A stretch of 64,000 nucleotides of DNA from Plecoglossus altivelis (taxonomy: Eukaryota > Chordata > Actinopteri > Osmeriformes > Plecoglossidae): positions 17,382,421 to 17,446,420 of the forward strand of contig BROE01000018.1 in assembly GCA_036571765.1 (NCBI GenBank), given 5' to 3'. Shown one piece after another: positions 1-10,048 of the stretch. The translations under genes and the position numbers were made by a program. Within the stretch, counting starts at the first letter, position 1; every line of letters begins with the position of its first letter. The notes beneath the pieces were generated by a model, which worked only from the letters and a program-made list of their open reading frames with translations, was not told the DNA's origin and did no database searches.

Positions 1-55
1 AGAGGGTTGTCAAGACAGCAGGAGCCTAGCAACCAACCAACAGGTGTTTGTTTGA

Positions 56-655
56 GGCCAGAATTCATCGCCTGTTTTACATGTCTAACCCTAACCCTAG
101 AGTCTAGGGCCTAGACTCTAACCCTAACCTCTAACCCTAGCCTCTAACCCTAGCCTCTAACACTAGCCTCTAACCCTAGCCTTAGCCTCTAACCATAGCC
201 CTTTACCCTAGCCTCTAATCCTAGCCTCTAATCCTAGCCTCTAATCCTAGCCTCTAACCCTAGCCCCTAACCCTAACCTCTAACCCTAGCCTCTAACCCT
301 AGCCTCTAACACTAGCCTCTAACCCTAACCTTAGCCTCTAACCCTAGCCCTTTACCCTAGCCTCTAATCCTAGCCTCTAATCCTAGCCTCTAATCCTAGC
401 CTCTAACCCTAGCCCCTAACCCTAGCCTCTAACCCTAGCCTCTAATCCTAGCCTGTAATCCTAGCCTCTAACCCTAGCCCCTTACCCTAGCCTCTAACCC
501 TAGCCTCTAACCCTAGCCTCTTACCCCAGCCCCTTAGCCTAGCCTCTAATCCTAGCCTCTAACCCTAACTCTAGCCTCTAACCCTGGCCTCTAACCCTGG
601 CCTCTTATCCTAGCCTCTAACCCTAGCCTCTAACCCTAACCCTAGCCTCTGGGAC
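56..655. repeat. Degenerate telomere-like tandem repeat
   Basis: About 600 bases built from variants of ctaaccctag and cctctaaccctag, with short pure ctaaccctaa stretches near 86-130. The core resembles the vertebrate telomere unit CCCTAA, but most units are 11-13 bases and carry an inserted gcct, so this is an interstitial or subtelomere-type minisatellite rather than a live telomere end. No gene is seen in it. Confidence 0.85.
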
Positions 656-804
656 CTCTTTCTACATTTTGTTTTATGTAAAGGGTTAAGGTGATCCACC
701 CATGGAAAATCGTTAGATCAGAATCTATGTTTTCGTAAACACCCCTGCAGACAGTTGGTTCATCTGGCAGGTGGCCTCTCCCTTTGGGAGAAGCAGCTGT
801 GGTA

Positions 805-1105
805 AAGTCCTGTCTGTGAGACGGCATGTAAACCAGCCTGTCCTGTCTGTGAGACAGCATGTAAACCACTCTGTCCTGTGAGACAGCATGTAAACCAGCC
901 TGTCCTGTCTGTGAGACAGCATGTAAACCAGCCTGTCCTGTCTGTGAGACAGCATGTAAACCAGCCTGTCCTGTCCTGAGACAGCATGTAAACCAGCCTG
1001 TCCTGTCTGTGAGACAGCATGTAAACCAGCCTGTCTGTCAGACAGCATGTAAACCAGCCTGTCCTGTCTGTGAGACAGCATGTAAACCAGCCTGTCCCGG
1101 TGTCT
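805..1105. repeat. 33-bp minisatellite
   Basis: About nine tandem copies of a 33-base unit containing ctgtctgtgagacag and catgtaaaccagcct. Each unit holds a small inverted repeat (ctgtct / agacag around gtg), so the single strand could fold into a row of hairpins. ORFs crossing it on both strands are by-products of the repeat. Confidence 0.9.
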
Positions 1106-1289
1106 GTGTGTCCCTCAGCTGCACAGAGGAAGCCTCCCAGATCAGAGGAGTGTGGGTCATCATTCCAGTGGTCCAGCACAGCGCCGGTCCTCTGAGCAGT
1201 CTCACAGCCAGATGGTAACTCACCTGCCCTCACCTGCCCTGCTGCCTAACACCATAGCTCACCTGGTTTCAGAAAGGAATGCACAACAT

Positions 1290-1482
1290 TTAAAAAGTAG
1301 ATACGACTCGTAAAAAAAAATGCTATATGTATAGAATTGTTATTTATTTTTACTTGATTGTTGTATGCCTGTACTTATGTAGCACCGTGGTTCTGTGAGG
1401 CACGACATTCCGTTCCACTGTATGCCCCCGCATGTAGCGGAATGACGATAAAGCTCAACTTGACAACTTGACTTGACAAAAA
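1290..1482 (+). mobile_element. Retroelement 3' tail (LINE/SINE-like)
   Basis: The stretch with gtagcaccgtggttctg, an aatgacgataaag block and the terminal repeats of cttgacaacttgacttgac resembles a 3' end common in fish non-LTR elements, which finish in short ttgac repeats. Only the tail is present and no reverse transcriptase reading frame is seen. Family assignment is from memory of fish repeats and not tested. Confidence 0.5.
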
Positions 1483-1622
1483 AAGTATCATAGTTGTCCT
1501 CAGAACTTTGGACCATGTGTGTTTTGTGTGCAGAAGCAGACAGCCCTAAGAGTGTGTGTAGATGAGAACTAAATAAGAGGCTGAATGACTGGCGTGTGTG
1601 TTTCTGTGCGTTCTATGATCAG

Positions 1623-1736
1623 GGTAAGAGAGTTCTGGAGGAGAGAGCTCACACCATTGGCAGTGTTGGGAGAAGCAGCCCTTCCGCATCACTTACTGCC
1701 CCGCGCAGAATCTCTGAGCCCATCACACTCCCTCAG
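1623..1736 (+). CDS. grap2: grap2 linker exon
   Basis: The exon follows tctatgatcag and ends cctcag before gtatgc. It has 38 codons in phase 0, starting GKRVLEER and ending PITLPQ, and joins the SH3 exon without a frame shift. The linker sequence itself is not diagnostic of a family. Confidence 0.55.
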
Positions 1737-2353
1737 GTATGCCCCTCCCCCTCCTCATGCCCCTCCCCCTCCCCATGCCCCTCCCCCTCCCTCAGGTAAG
1801 CCCCTCCCTCAGGTAAGCCCCTCCCTCAGGTAAGCCCCTCCCCATGCCCCTCACTCAGGTAAGCCCCTCCCTCAGGTAGACAGCTCTCCACTGGAAACTG
1901 GACCTGAAAGCTCTAGCTCGGGGGTGTCAAACTCCGGTCTTCGAGGGCCGCTGTCTGTGTTTTCCTCGTCCAGCCCACCTGATTCTAATGATGGGTCGTT
2001 ATCAGGCTTCCACAGAGCTTAATAACAACCCATTCATTAGAATCAGGTGTCCTGGAGCAGGGAAACATCGAAAACCTTCAGGACAGCGGCCCTCGAAGAC
2101 CGGAGTTCGACACCTATGCTCTAGCTCTTTGACTGCAAGTAATATTGAGTGTGTGTGTGTGTGTGTGTGCATTCGTGTGTGTGTCATGCAGGTAAAAGCG
2201 CTGTATGACTTCATAGCAGAGGAAGACGATGAGCTGGGGTTCTCCGTCGGTGATGTCATTGAGGTGATAGACCGTCCGGATCCCTCGTGGTGGAAAGGTC
2301 GTCTACGGGGTCGAAGCGGGCTGTTCCCCTCCAACTACGTCACCCCCCTGTGA
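1623..2353 (+). CDS. grap2: GRAP2/GADS-like adaptor, C-terminal part
   Basis: This is the 3' end of a GRB2-family adaptor, a cytoplasmic SH3-SH2-SH3 protein that in mammals links SLP-76 to LAT in T-cell and platelet signalling. Two exons join in phase 0: 1623-1736 (38 residues, Ser/Pro/Arg-rich linker) and 2192-2353 (53 residues and stop). The second exon encodes a full SH3 domain with ALYDF, the acidic EEDDELGF of the RT loop, the WW pair (PSWWKG) and a closing SGLFPSNYV, ending two residues after NYVTP. An SH3 domain at the very C-terminus suits GRAP2, and the same-strand neighbour fam83f is also GRAP2's neighbour in human. STAM, GRB2 or GRAP are less likely alternatives. Upstream exons lie left of the window or are unrecognised. 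Confidence 0.62.
1737..1885 (+). repeat. 17-bp repeat of splice-donor copies
   Basis: Directly after the linker exon a C-rich tandem repeat reproduces the exon end plus donor. The sequence ctcag/gtaag occurs after 1795, 1812, 1829 and 1858, and ctcag/gtaga after 1875. The spacing is mostly 17 bases. Four of the copies match the 5' splice-site consensus better than the native gtatgc at 1737. Confidence 0.85.
1920..2117. mobile_element. Palindromic hAT-like MITE with target duplication
   Basis: A 198-base element whose two halves are nearly reverse complements: ggtgtcaaactccggtcttc on the left against gaagaccggagttcgacacc on the right, with a second inner pair around cacctgattctaatg / cattagaatcaggtg. 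It is flanked by the direct repeat gctctagctc (1910-1919 and 2118-2127), which contains an 8-bp duplication as expected for hAT. It has no coding capacity. It sits in the last grap2 intron, 74 bases before the SH3 exon. Confidence 0.8.
2192..2353 (+). CDS. grap2: grap2 terminal exon, SH3 domain
   Basis: The acceptor catgcag follows a (GT)n tract. The exon encodes VKALYDF to NYVTPL and stops with TGA at 2351-2353. All hallmark SH3 positions are present: ALYDF, the acidic RT loop, the tryptophan pair, the G of GLFP and the Y of NYV. Confidence 0.75.
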   Translation, partial: VKALYDFIAEEDDELGFSVGDVIEVIDRPDPSWWKGRLRGRSGLFPSNYVTPL

Positions 2354-3073
2354 AGCAGGACTCTGGACTGGCCTGTACCTCAGGAACACACCTCTACACT
2401 GCCACAGGGTCTGTTCTGACCAGCGATGAGGGCTCTGCTGGAGGGGGGAGGCGGGGACAGCAGTTGCCACGGCGATGAGGGCTGTGCTAGGGGGGGACAG
2501 CAGTTGCCATGGAAGGGCGTTTATATCTAAAGTATTTGTTGGAAGGTTGCCCTGCACTTCCATGATATCTTTTTTTTAACAATTGTGTGACATTGTGTTT
2601 TTTAATGTTCCATCATATCAGAGATGAGGAAGGCAAATTTAGGTACAGACAGACATGTTTTATATATTAAATGTATTTTGTTTTGATCAGTTCGGAAATG
2701 TTAATCGATATTAGCTTGTGATGTTAGTAAACATGTTTAAAGTAGATTGGAAGTCTCACCGAGATTTGTATTAAAAAACGGCACTTTTTCCAGGTTTAGA
2801 ACTCTGTAAAATTAAAATAATGAGACTCAACACAATCTTTTCATGTGTAAAGTTTATATTTTAAAATGGAAAATTGCGAGTCAATTACACCCGTTCATCT
2901 TTAACCCTAAAGTGTAGGTGTTCTCAGTGTGAAACATTGTTAGCTCCTCCCCTTCACGTCACCTGAGCGTAGAGTACCTGCGTCTACCTGAACAACAGGT
3001 AAAGGTGTCAAGTCACCGGAGCTTCGTGGACAAGCAGGTGCAACCGTGGCGAGGACATAAAGAAGTCAGTGTT
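2354..3073 (+). other. grap2 3' UTR and fam83f upstream region
   Basis: The 720 bases between the grap2 stop and the fam83f ATG are AT-rich in the middle. ATTAAA variants of the polyadenylation signal occur near 2666 and 2763; no AATAAA is seen. The fam83f transcription start should lie in the last few hundred bases, where the sequence becomes GC-richer, but no clear TATA box is visible. Confidence 0.4.
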
Positions 3074-3544
3074 ATGGCTGAATCCCAACTCGTGTGTATG
3101 GACGATGATCACGTCAACGACAAAATACCGGAGTCTAAACCCGAGTTTTACTACAGCGAGGAGCAGCGTGCGGCTCTGGAGCAGCTTTTAAAAAACGGCG
3201 ACGGAGCGTTTAAGATGCGACTCAAAGAGGACAACATCAGAGACTTTCTCTCTGCGCGAGAAGTGAAATGGATCCGACAGAAATTCAAAGAATATGGGAC
3301 AGACGTTGATTCTGACAGTGAGGAATACAAAACCGTTAAGGAGTCTAGCGCGGACTCGGGGGTCCAGTCCACGTACTGGCCCCAGATGTCGGACACGGAG
3401 GTTCCCCCACTCGATATCGGTTGGCCGGGGAACGGTGGGTTTTACAAGGGGGTCACCCGTGTATCCGTTTACAGTCACCCACCCAAAGACAACGGGCCGT
3501 ACATTAAAGAGGTGGTTAGAAGGCTCATTCAAGACGCCAATAAG
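3074..3544 (+). CDS. fam83f: fam83f exon 1
   Basis: It encodes 157 residues, starting MAESQLVCMDDD and ending LIQDANK before the donor gtagag. It contains the conserved FYYSEEQRAALEQLL and DTEVPPLDIGW segments. A spurious read-through ORF continues to 3979 into the intron. Confidence 0.88.
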
Positions 3545-6500
3545 GTAGAGTATATGTTCGCTGTTGACAACACAAATACACTAGGCTTTCAAATGGTACA
3601 TAAACACGTTGAAGTACGTGGCCTTCGGTCTAATATAGTAAGGCAATTCATTCCGAGTGCACTTCATACAGGAAGAGGTTTACGCTTGCGAGTTTTATAC
3701 TTTTATACTTTGCGGTTTATGTATCTATGGGTTACACAGTGGCCTACTTTGAAAGGCGTCGTGTTGGAGCGCGTTCTCTGTCGTCATGTGATGCTGAACA
3801 GGACAAAATTGTCAAACTGGCCCGATGTAATTACAGCGCGCCCCTTCTTAGCCATATTGACCAGTCTAGTGGTTTTCATGAAACTAAGTTTTAATCAAAC
3901 GGTTTCAAATACTCGAATGGTCACCAAGATGCTATCGTTTAACCACACGGTCACACTACCCCGCGTGTTTCTGAGATAAGCGTCATACGCAACTGACTTC
4001 GGTGTTGTCCTGCGACTATTTTAATTGAGCAATTTCACAGAGATTCGTATCCAATCTCTCCCCACTAAAGCTGTGCGATTGTCTGTTCAGATTACTCAAC
4101 TGACAACAATGGCAGCTACCTAACTACGTTACAATCCTGTTGGTACACTCAACAATCCAATGAACAAAAACTGCAGAAATGTGCTCGTCGAATATGGAAA
4201 AAAAACGGGAAAAAAACGAACGAAGTTTGACTCACTGTTTGTATTTCAAATCCAGTGAATGGAGGTCAGAGATGTGTTTGAACAAGCCAGGTGACATACC
4301 TTCGAAACCGCTTTGTCGTAGTTTTAAATGTCAACTTCATATCCGAACCTGCAGCAGCGTTAACCCTTAGCTGGCAACGTTCCCCAGCCTCCGCCTCTCC
4401 GCCACCGGAGGCCGCTTAAAAGCTCCTTCAACATGGCTGCTATGTGAACCACCAGACTCTGCGCAGCACACCCCTACCTGGCGCGTTGGGGTGACCTGAC
4501 AGGTATGAAGCCTGTTACCTAGAAAGCTCATGGAAAGTGCATGTCTAGGTGTGTGTGTTTACAGGAGGTCATGCAGGTAAGGGGCATCTCTCTACGGTGA
4601 TGAATCAAGGTTAGACGGTGTTTTGTGTCAGCAACTCTGGTTGGCATGGATTGTCGCGCGCGTGTGTAATAAACACATCAAGTCACGCACGCGACACTAC
4701 GTGACAACTGAGCTGCTGAAACGTGTTGGGATCTACCATGTCAAACATGGATTTTTTTTTTCAACTCCATGCCTGCCTGATATTTGCATATATTTGCATC
4801 ATCAGTCTTGAGGTGGCGTGGAACATAACCCACTAGTCCGACCCGTTACCGATAGTCGTTGTGGAAACGAAACTACGTAGCGTTTTTGTTTGAGCGTGAC
4901 AGCATGCTGTTTCCTGATAACTTGCGGAATATTCTTGGCTGTACTTGTAAAACAGGATTACGACTTACTCCGAAACCGTCCTCGAAGTTTAAACTACCAT
5001 CGCAATCAAACGTTTGACTCAATACGCACTTGTACGATGCGTTCATAGTTCATTCATTTCGAAAACGCTTTTGTCCAAAGTAACAATACAGTTGCCCCCT
5101 TCAGTGAATAAGTCATCCCTCCTCACACTGTGAGTGGTCTCCACAGTGTAGTGGTGAACAGGTGTGCTTTATCAAGTGATTTTGGTCCAGCCCTACAACC
5201 ACAGCTTCCTCTCGTCCCCCTCTGTCTGCTACTGAAACCAGCCGCAGTTCAGCTAGCTCGCGCCACAGGAACCTGACGCATCTGAAAGCCAGTGACTAAC
5301 CGAAGGCTGGATGTAGGTGATCAACACGTATACCACCGCAGAGGGATGCAAACCGGATGCCCTGAAATAAATGCTCTCCTTCTGTCTCTGTCTCTCTCTA
5401 TCACTGTCTCTCTCTTGTGACTCTCACTCTGTCTCTCTATCATTGTCTCTCTTTGACTATCTCTCTCTGTTTTGTCTCTCACTCTCTCTGTCTCTCTCTA
5501 TCACTGTCTTTCTCCTGTCACTCTCTCTCTGTCTCTCTCTCACTGTATCTCTCTTGTCTCTCTCTTGTCTCTCACTCTCTCTATCACTGTCACTCTCTCT
5601 CTCTGTCTCTCTCTACCACTCTCTCTCTCTTTTGTCTCTCACTCTGTCTTTCTCTCTCTCTCCATCACTGTCTCTCTCTTGTTTCTCTCTTGTCTCTCTC
5701 TTGTCTCACTCTATCACGGTCTCTCTCTTTTGTCTCTCACTCTGTCTCTCTCCTGTCACTGTCTCTATTTTGTCTCTCCCTCTATCTCTCTCTTGTCTCT
5801 CTCTCTCCCTCTCTCTCTCCCTCCCTCCCACTCTGTCTCTCTCTCCTCTTAAAACAGTTTAATATCAACCACAGCAAATACATTTAAAAAGCCCAAAACA
5901 ACCCACTATACAGCGCCCACACACTACCCAAGAACATGACTACAGCCGTCATCAAAGCACCGGTCCAAACCTTCAGGTGTTCCTCAGGTGGTTGCCGTGG
6001 TGATGGACCTTCTGACGGACCTGCACATCCTTCAGGACCTCCTGGACGCGGCCAGCAGGAGGGGCGTGGCCATCTACCTGCTGCTGGAGGAACAGGGATT
6101 ACCTCACTTCCTGGACATGTGCAGCAGGCTGCAGATCAATGCCCTGCATCTGAGGGTGAGACACCAACACAACACTAACACCAACACAACACTGACACAA
6201 CACTACACAACACTACGCTAACACAAAACTACACTACACTAACACCAACACAACACTGACACAACACTACACAACACTACGCTAACACAACACTACACTA
6301 ACACCACACTAACACAACACTACACTACACAACATTACGCTCACACAACACCAACACAACACAACACTACACAACATAACTACACACTAATACAACACTA
6401 CGCCAACACTACACAACATTACGCTCACACAACACTAACATAACACTACACTACACAACACTACCACAACACAAACATAACACTAACACAACACTAACAC

Positions 6501-9500
6501 AACACTACACAACACAACACTACATAAAACAACACTACCACAACACTACACTAACATTACACCAACACTAACATAACACTGACACAATACTAAGTCAGCA
6601 TCGGACACAACACAACCACAACACAACACTAAGATAACACCAACACTACCCCAACACTAACACTACCCCAACACTAACACCAACACTACCCCAACACTAA
6701 CACTACCCCAACACTAACACTACCCCAACACTAACACCAACACAACACTAACACAACACTACACTACCCCAACACTAACACCAACACAACACTAACACAA
6801 CACTACACTACCCCAACACTAACACCAACACTGACACAACACTAACACTACACAACACTAACACAACATAACACTAACATTACACCAACACAGCACTAAC
6901 ATAACACTGACACAATACTAACATAACACCAACACTAACACAACACTAACACCAACACAACACTACACAACACCAACACAACACTACACTACACCAACAC
7001 TACACTACACCAACACAACACCAACAGTAACACCAACACTAACACAAACAGAGCACAACCACAACACAACACCAACACAACACCAACAGTAACACCAACA
7101 CTAACACAAACACAGCACAACCACAACACGGGTGTCAGCATCGACACCTTAGACAGTTCGATTGGATGCGAGGTGTTCCTTGAGTGTTGATGTTTATCAA
7201 CAGCACACTGCTTTCGGAGACCATGCTGGCAGGAAGTGATTGTTGGCAGAGAAATTCCCTCTCTGGTGCCCAGCTCTGTTTGGAATGTTTTGGAAGACTT
7301 GTGTGATTGTTCCCTTTAAAATGCCATAAGTCATTTCCACTTGAGATACAATTACAATGTTATCACATGATATTGGATATCCTAGGTAGGACAGCAGTCC
7401 TAGTGAACGAGCAGAGAGTCTCTCCTTCCTCTCCTCTCTCCTTCCTCTCCTCTCTCCTTCCTCTCCTCTCTCCTTCCTCTCCTCTCTCCTTCCTCTCCNN
7501 NNNNNNNNNNNNNNNNNNNNNNNNNNNNNNNNNNNNNNNNNNNNNNNNNNNNNNNNNNNNNNNNNNNNNNNNNNNNNNNNNNNNNNNNNNNNNNNNNNNN
7601 NNNNNNNNNNNNNNNNNNNNNNNNNNNNNNNNNNNNNNNNNNNNNNNNNNNNNNNNNNNNNNNNNNNNNNNNNNNNNNNNNNNNNNNNNNNNNNNNNNNN
7701 NNNNNNNNNNNNNNNNNNNNNNNNNNNNNNNNNNNNNNNNNNNNNNNNNNNNNNNNNNNNNNNNNNNNNNNNNNNNNNNNNNNNNNNNNNNNNNNNNNNN
7801 NNNNNNNNNNNNNNNNNNNNNNNNNNNNNNNNNNNNNNNNNNNNNNNNNNNNNNNNNNNNNNNNNNNNNNNNNNNNNNNNNNNNNNNNNNNNNNNNNNNN
7901 NNNNNNNNNNNNNNNNNNNNNNNNNNNNNNNNNNNNNNNNNNNNNNNNNNNNNNNNNNNNNNNNNNNNNNNNNNNNNNNNNNNNNNNNNNNNNNNNNNNN
8001 NNNNNNNNNNNNNNNNNNNNNNNNNNNNNNNNNNNNNNNNNNNNNNNNNNNNNNNNNNNNNNNNNNNNNNNNNNNNNNNNNNNNNNNNNNGTTCACCAGT
8101 GTGTTTATGTTGTCATGGCTCCTACCTCCTTCCTGTTTGCAGATGACAGACGGGCCCTGCGTGTGTGCTGAAGGGGGTTTCATGTTAACCTTTCCGTGAC
8201 ATGTTTGTCATAGACGCGCCCTGAGAGGTTTACTCAGTCTGTGGGTGGCAGGAACAGTTTGCCTTCGAATGTCTTTCATCGGTGCAACAGTGAGATATTA
8301 TGCTGTGTAATAAGTGAGGGTTGTGACTCAGCCTTGGTTTGCTGTAAGTAGGATTAGTTTTATCACCTGTGCTGTTTGTGTTTTGAATGGGTGTGTATGT
8401 TTTCTATGTGCTCATGTTAATTGTGCGTGTGTGTGTATTATGTTTAGGCAGACGTTGAAAGGCTAGACTCCCAGGTGACTTGGCGGAGTGTGTGCATACT
8501 TACTGTGTGTTTGTGTTGCAGAACATGCGTGTGCGGACTGTGGAGGGTACAGGTCTGGCTCTGTCCTTCGGCAAACTGTCCGGTTCGCTTTGCTCCAAGT
8601 ACATGCTGGTGGACGGAGAGAAGGTTCTGTTTGGCTCGTACAGGTGAGCGTTCCTGCAGGGGCCACGCACGCCACGCACACCTACATCTCACCCCCTCCT
8701 CACGGCCTCTCCTCTCTCCTCCTCCGTCCCCCCTCCTCTCTCTCCCCCCTCGCTTCACCCCTCCCTCCTCTTCCGTCCCCTCCTCTCCCCCTCCTCACCC
8801 GCTACCGCTCCCACTCCTCACGACCTCCCTTCCCCCGCCTCCCACCTGGCCCTAGCCACCCTGACGGCCCGATCTCCGTCCTGGCGATATTCTGCCGGCT
8901 CACACTCCTCACCCCCTCCTCCCCCGCTCACCCTCCCTCTGCACCCTCCCTCCTCCCTTACGACCCCTCCCTTAAGCCTCCAACCTCTCCTCCCCTCCTC
9001 ACCACTCTCCTCCCTCTCTCTCCTTTCTCTTCTCTCCTCTCCTTTCATCCCTCCATCCCCCCCTGTCCTCCCCATGCCCCCAATGAAGTTCTCTCTCTCC
9101 CTCAGTTTCACCTGGAGCTCCTCTCGGACCGACCGCCACACGGTCACCGTCATGACAGGCCAGGTGGTGGACACCTTCGACACCGACTTCCGGGAGCTGT
9201 ACGCTGCCTCTACCCACGTGGACCTGTACAAGGAGTTCCACCTCAGCCGACCGCCTCTGCCAGCCCCAGTCAGGAAGGTCCCTCAGCAGCCTGCGCCCCT
9301 GCAGCCTGCGCCCCTGCCCGTATCCACCTCACGCTTCCAGGTGGCTCTGGGCGACTCCCGTCAGGCCGACCTCAAGGTCCCCGCTCACAAATATCACAAC
9401 CCCAAATACTCCCTGGTTGTGGGGCTCAGCGGTGGGCACACGGGCTCCCTGCAGGACTTGTCTTCTCTGGGGAGGTCGGTGACCAGCCAGGCTCTCCCTA

Positions 9501-10048
9501 ACGGGAGTGCCAGTAAGCAGCAGGTGTCTCCTCTGACCTCCAGCCTCGCTGCACCAGCAGGGGAGGAGGGCCAGTGTAACGGAGGGGGGAGTAAGACCAC
9601 GGCATTCGGTAGCAAGAAGCAACGCAGCTCCTTCAGACTTTTCCTCAACGGCCGGGCGGCCAATCAGGGCCCGGATACGATATTGGAAGGTGTGGCTTCC
9701 CAGCCAAACCCCTCCCCCGCCAAGAAGAAGGAGGAGAGCACAGCTTCAGACGAGCTGGAGGACTCGTTTGAGATCATCGAGAGGCCGTCAGTACCCAAGC
9801 AGAAGACCAAGAAGCTGTCTAAGCTGACTCAGAGGAGCTTGTCTCTGCAGACCATCAACGCCGGCGAGGACGAGGGTAAGCTCCGCCTCCTGCCTGTGGG
9901 CCGCTTGGCTCCGCCTCCTGCTTGTGGGCCACTTGGCTACGCCTCCTGCCTGTGTGTGTGTGTGAGCGCTGCTGTTTCCTGGTCTCATGCGTTTCCTCCT
10001 GTCCTGCCCACAGGGAAGAAGAAGAAGAAGAACTGCATCCAGTCCTGA
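3074..10048 (+). CDS. fam83f: FAM83F, DUF1669-family scaffold protein
   Basis: FAM83 proteins carry an N-terminal DUF1669 domain with a phospholipase-D-like fold that lacks the catalytic pair and binds casein kinase 1; FAM83F is a membrane-anchored member linked to Wnt signalling. Five exons join without a break: 3074-3544, 5988-6155, 8522-8643, 9106-9875 and 10014-10048, giving about 521 residues (human about 500). The start MAESQL, the block SDTEVPPLDIGW, the block VVAVVMDLLTD, and SFTWSSS with FDTDFRELYA match the family domain. The poorly conserved C-terminal half is Ser/Pro-rich and ends KKKKKNCIQS, a polybasic stretch before a CaaX box predicted to be farnesylated. The start is the first ATG of the conserved N-terminus; an upstream in-frame ATG at 3005 would add 23 unconserved residues. 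Intron 2 contains the assembly gap. Confidence 0.9.
3545..5370 (+). other. fam83f intron 1, unique part
   Basis: Mostly single-copy AT/GC-mixed sequence. Small ORFs at 4179-4370 and 4623-4811 have no recognisable similarity. I see no exon, RNA gene or clear mobile element here. Confidence 0.5.
5371..5852. repeat. CT-rich microsatellite
   Basis: About 480 bases of imperfect (TC)n with interspersed tctgtctc, cactg and cttttg blocks on the plus strand. All three plus-strand frames stay open through it, giving Ser/Leu-rich products that are composition artefacts. Confidence 0.9.
5988..6155 (+). CDS. fam83f: fam83f exon 2
   Basis: 56 codons in phase 0, VVAVVMDLLTD to INALHLR, between ttcctcag and gtgaga. 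It is the core beta strand and helix of the phospholipase-D-like fold. Confidence 0.88.
6156..7135. repeat. ACA-rich minisatellite
   Basis: Nearly 1 kb of variants of acacaacactaacac and accccaacactaac in fam83f intron 2. The plus strand is almost devoid of G. Stops are frequent and no gene is indicated. Confidence 0.92.
7499..8090. other. Assembly gap (592 N)
   Basis: A run of N follows a pure repeat of tctccttcctctcc (7421-7498). The assembly evidently broke inside that CT repeat, so the true length is unknown. Any feature inside this part of fam83f intron 2 is invisible; the protein reading frame does not need an extra exon here. Confidence 0.97.
8522..8643 (+). CDS. fam83f: fam83f exon 3
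   Basis: 122 bases, phase 0 in and phase 2 out, from NMRVRTVEGT to LFGSY. It holds the conserved KLSGSLCSKYMLVDGEKVLFGSY segment, close to the position of the HKD-like motif in true phospholipases D; the histidine is absent, as is usual for FAM83. Confidence 0.88.
8644..9105. repeat. C/T-rich intron 3 of fam83f
   Basis: The 462-base intron is mostly (ctcctccc)n-type pyrimidine repeat and ends tctctctccctcag, giving the next exon an exceptionally long pyrimidine tract. Confidence 0.8.
9106..9875 (+). CDS. fam83f: fam83f exon 4
   Basis: 770 bases, beginning in phase 2 (AG/T) with FTWSSSRTDRH and including FDTDFRELYAASTHVDLYKEF, the end of DUF1669. The remainder is a low-complexity tail with a PAP repeat (LQPAPLPV), an acidic DELEDSFEIIERPS patch and a Lys-rich KQKTKKLSKL segment. 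It ends in phase 1 before gtaagc. Confidence 0.88.
10014..10048 (+). CDS. fam83f: fam83f exon 5, polybasic CaaX end
   Basis: A 35-base terminal coding exon after gcccacag. It encodes KKKKKNCIQS and a TGA at 10046-10048. CIQS has serine as last residue, the type preferred by farnesyltransferase, and the five lysines form a second membrane signal. The 138-base intron before it has no stop in frame. Confidence 0.85.

Noticed and set aside
56..655. True chromosome end
   Set aside because: Units are degenerate and longer than six bases, and normal genes follow directly. More likely an interstitial repeat.
805..1105. CRISPR-like 33-bp repeats with palindromic core
   Set aside because: No spacers and no cas genes; a head-to-tail minisatellite.
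3545..3979. Extension of fam83f exon 1
   Set aside because: Conservation stops at the gtagag donor and the next exon continues the family sequence exactly in phase.
5371..5887. Ser/Leu-rich ORFs
   Set aside because: All plus-strand frames are open through a CT microsatellite; no unique coding sequence.
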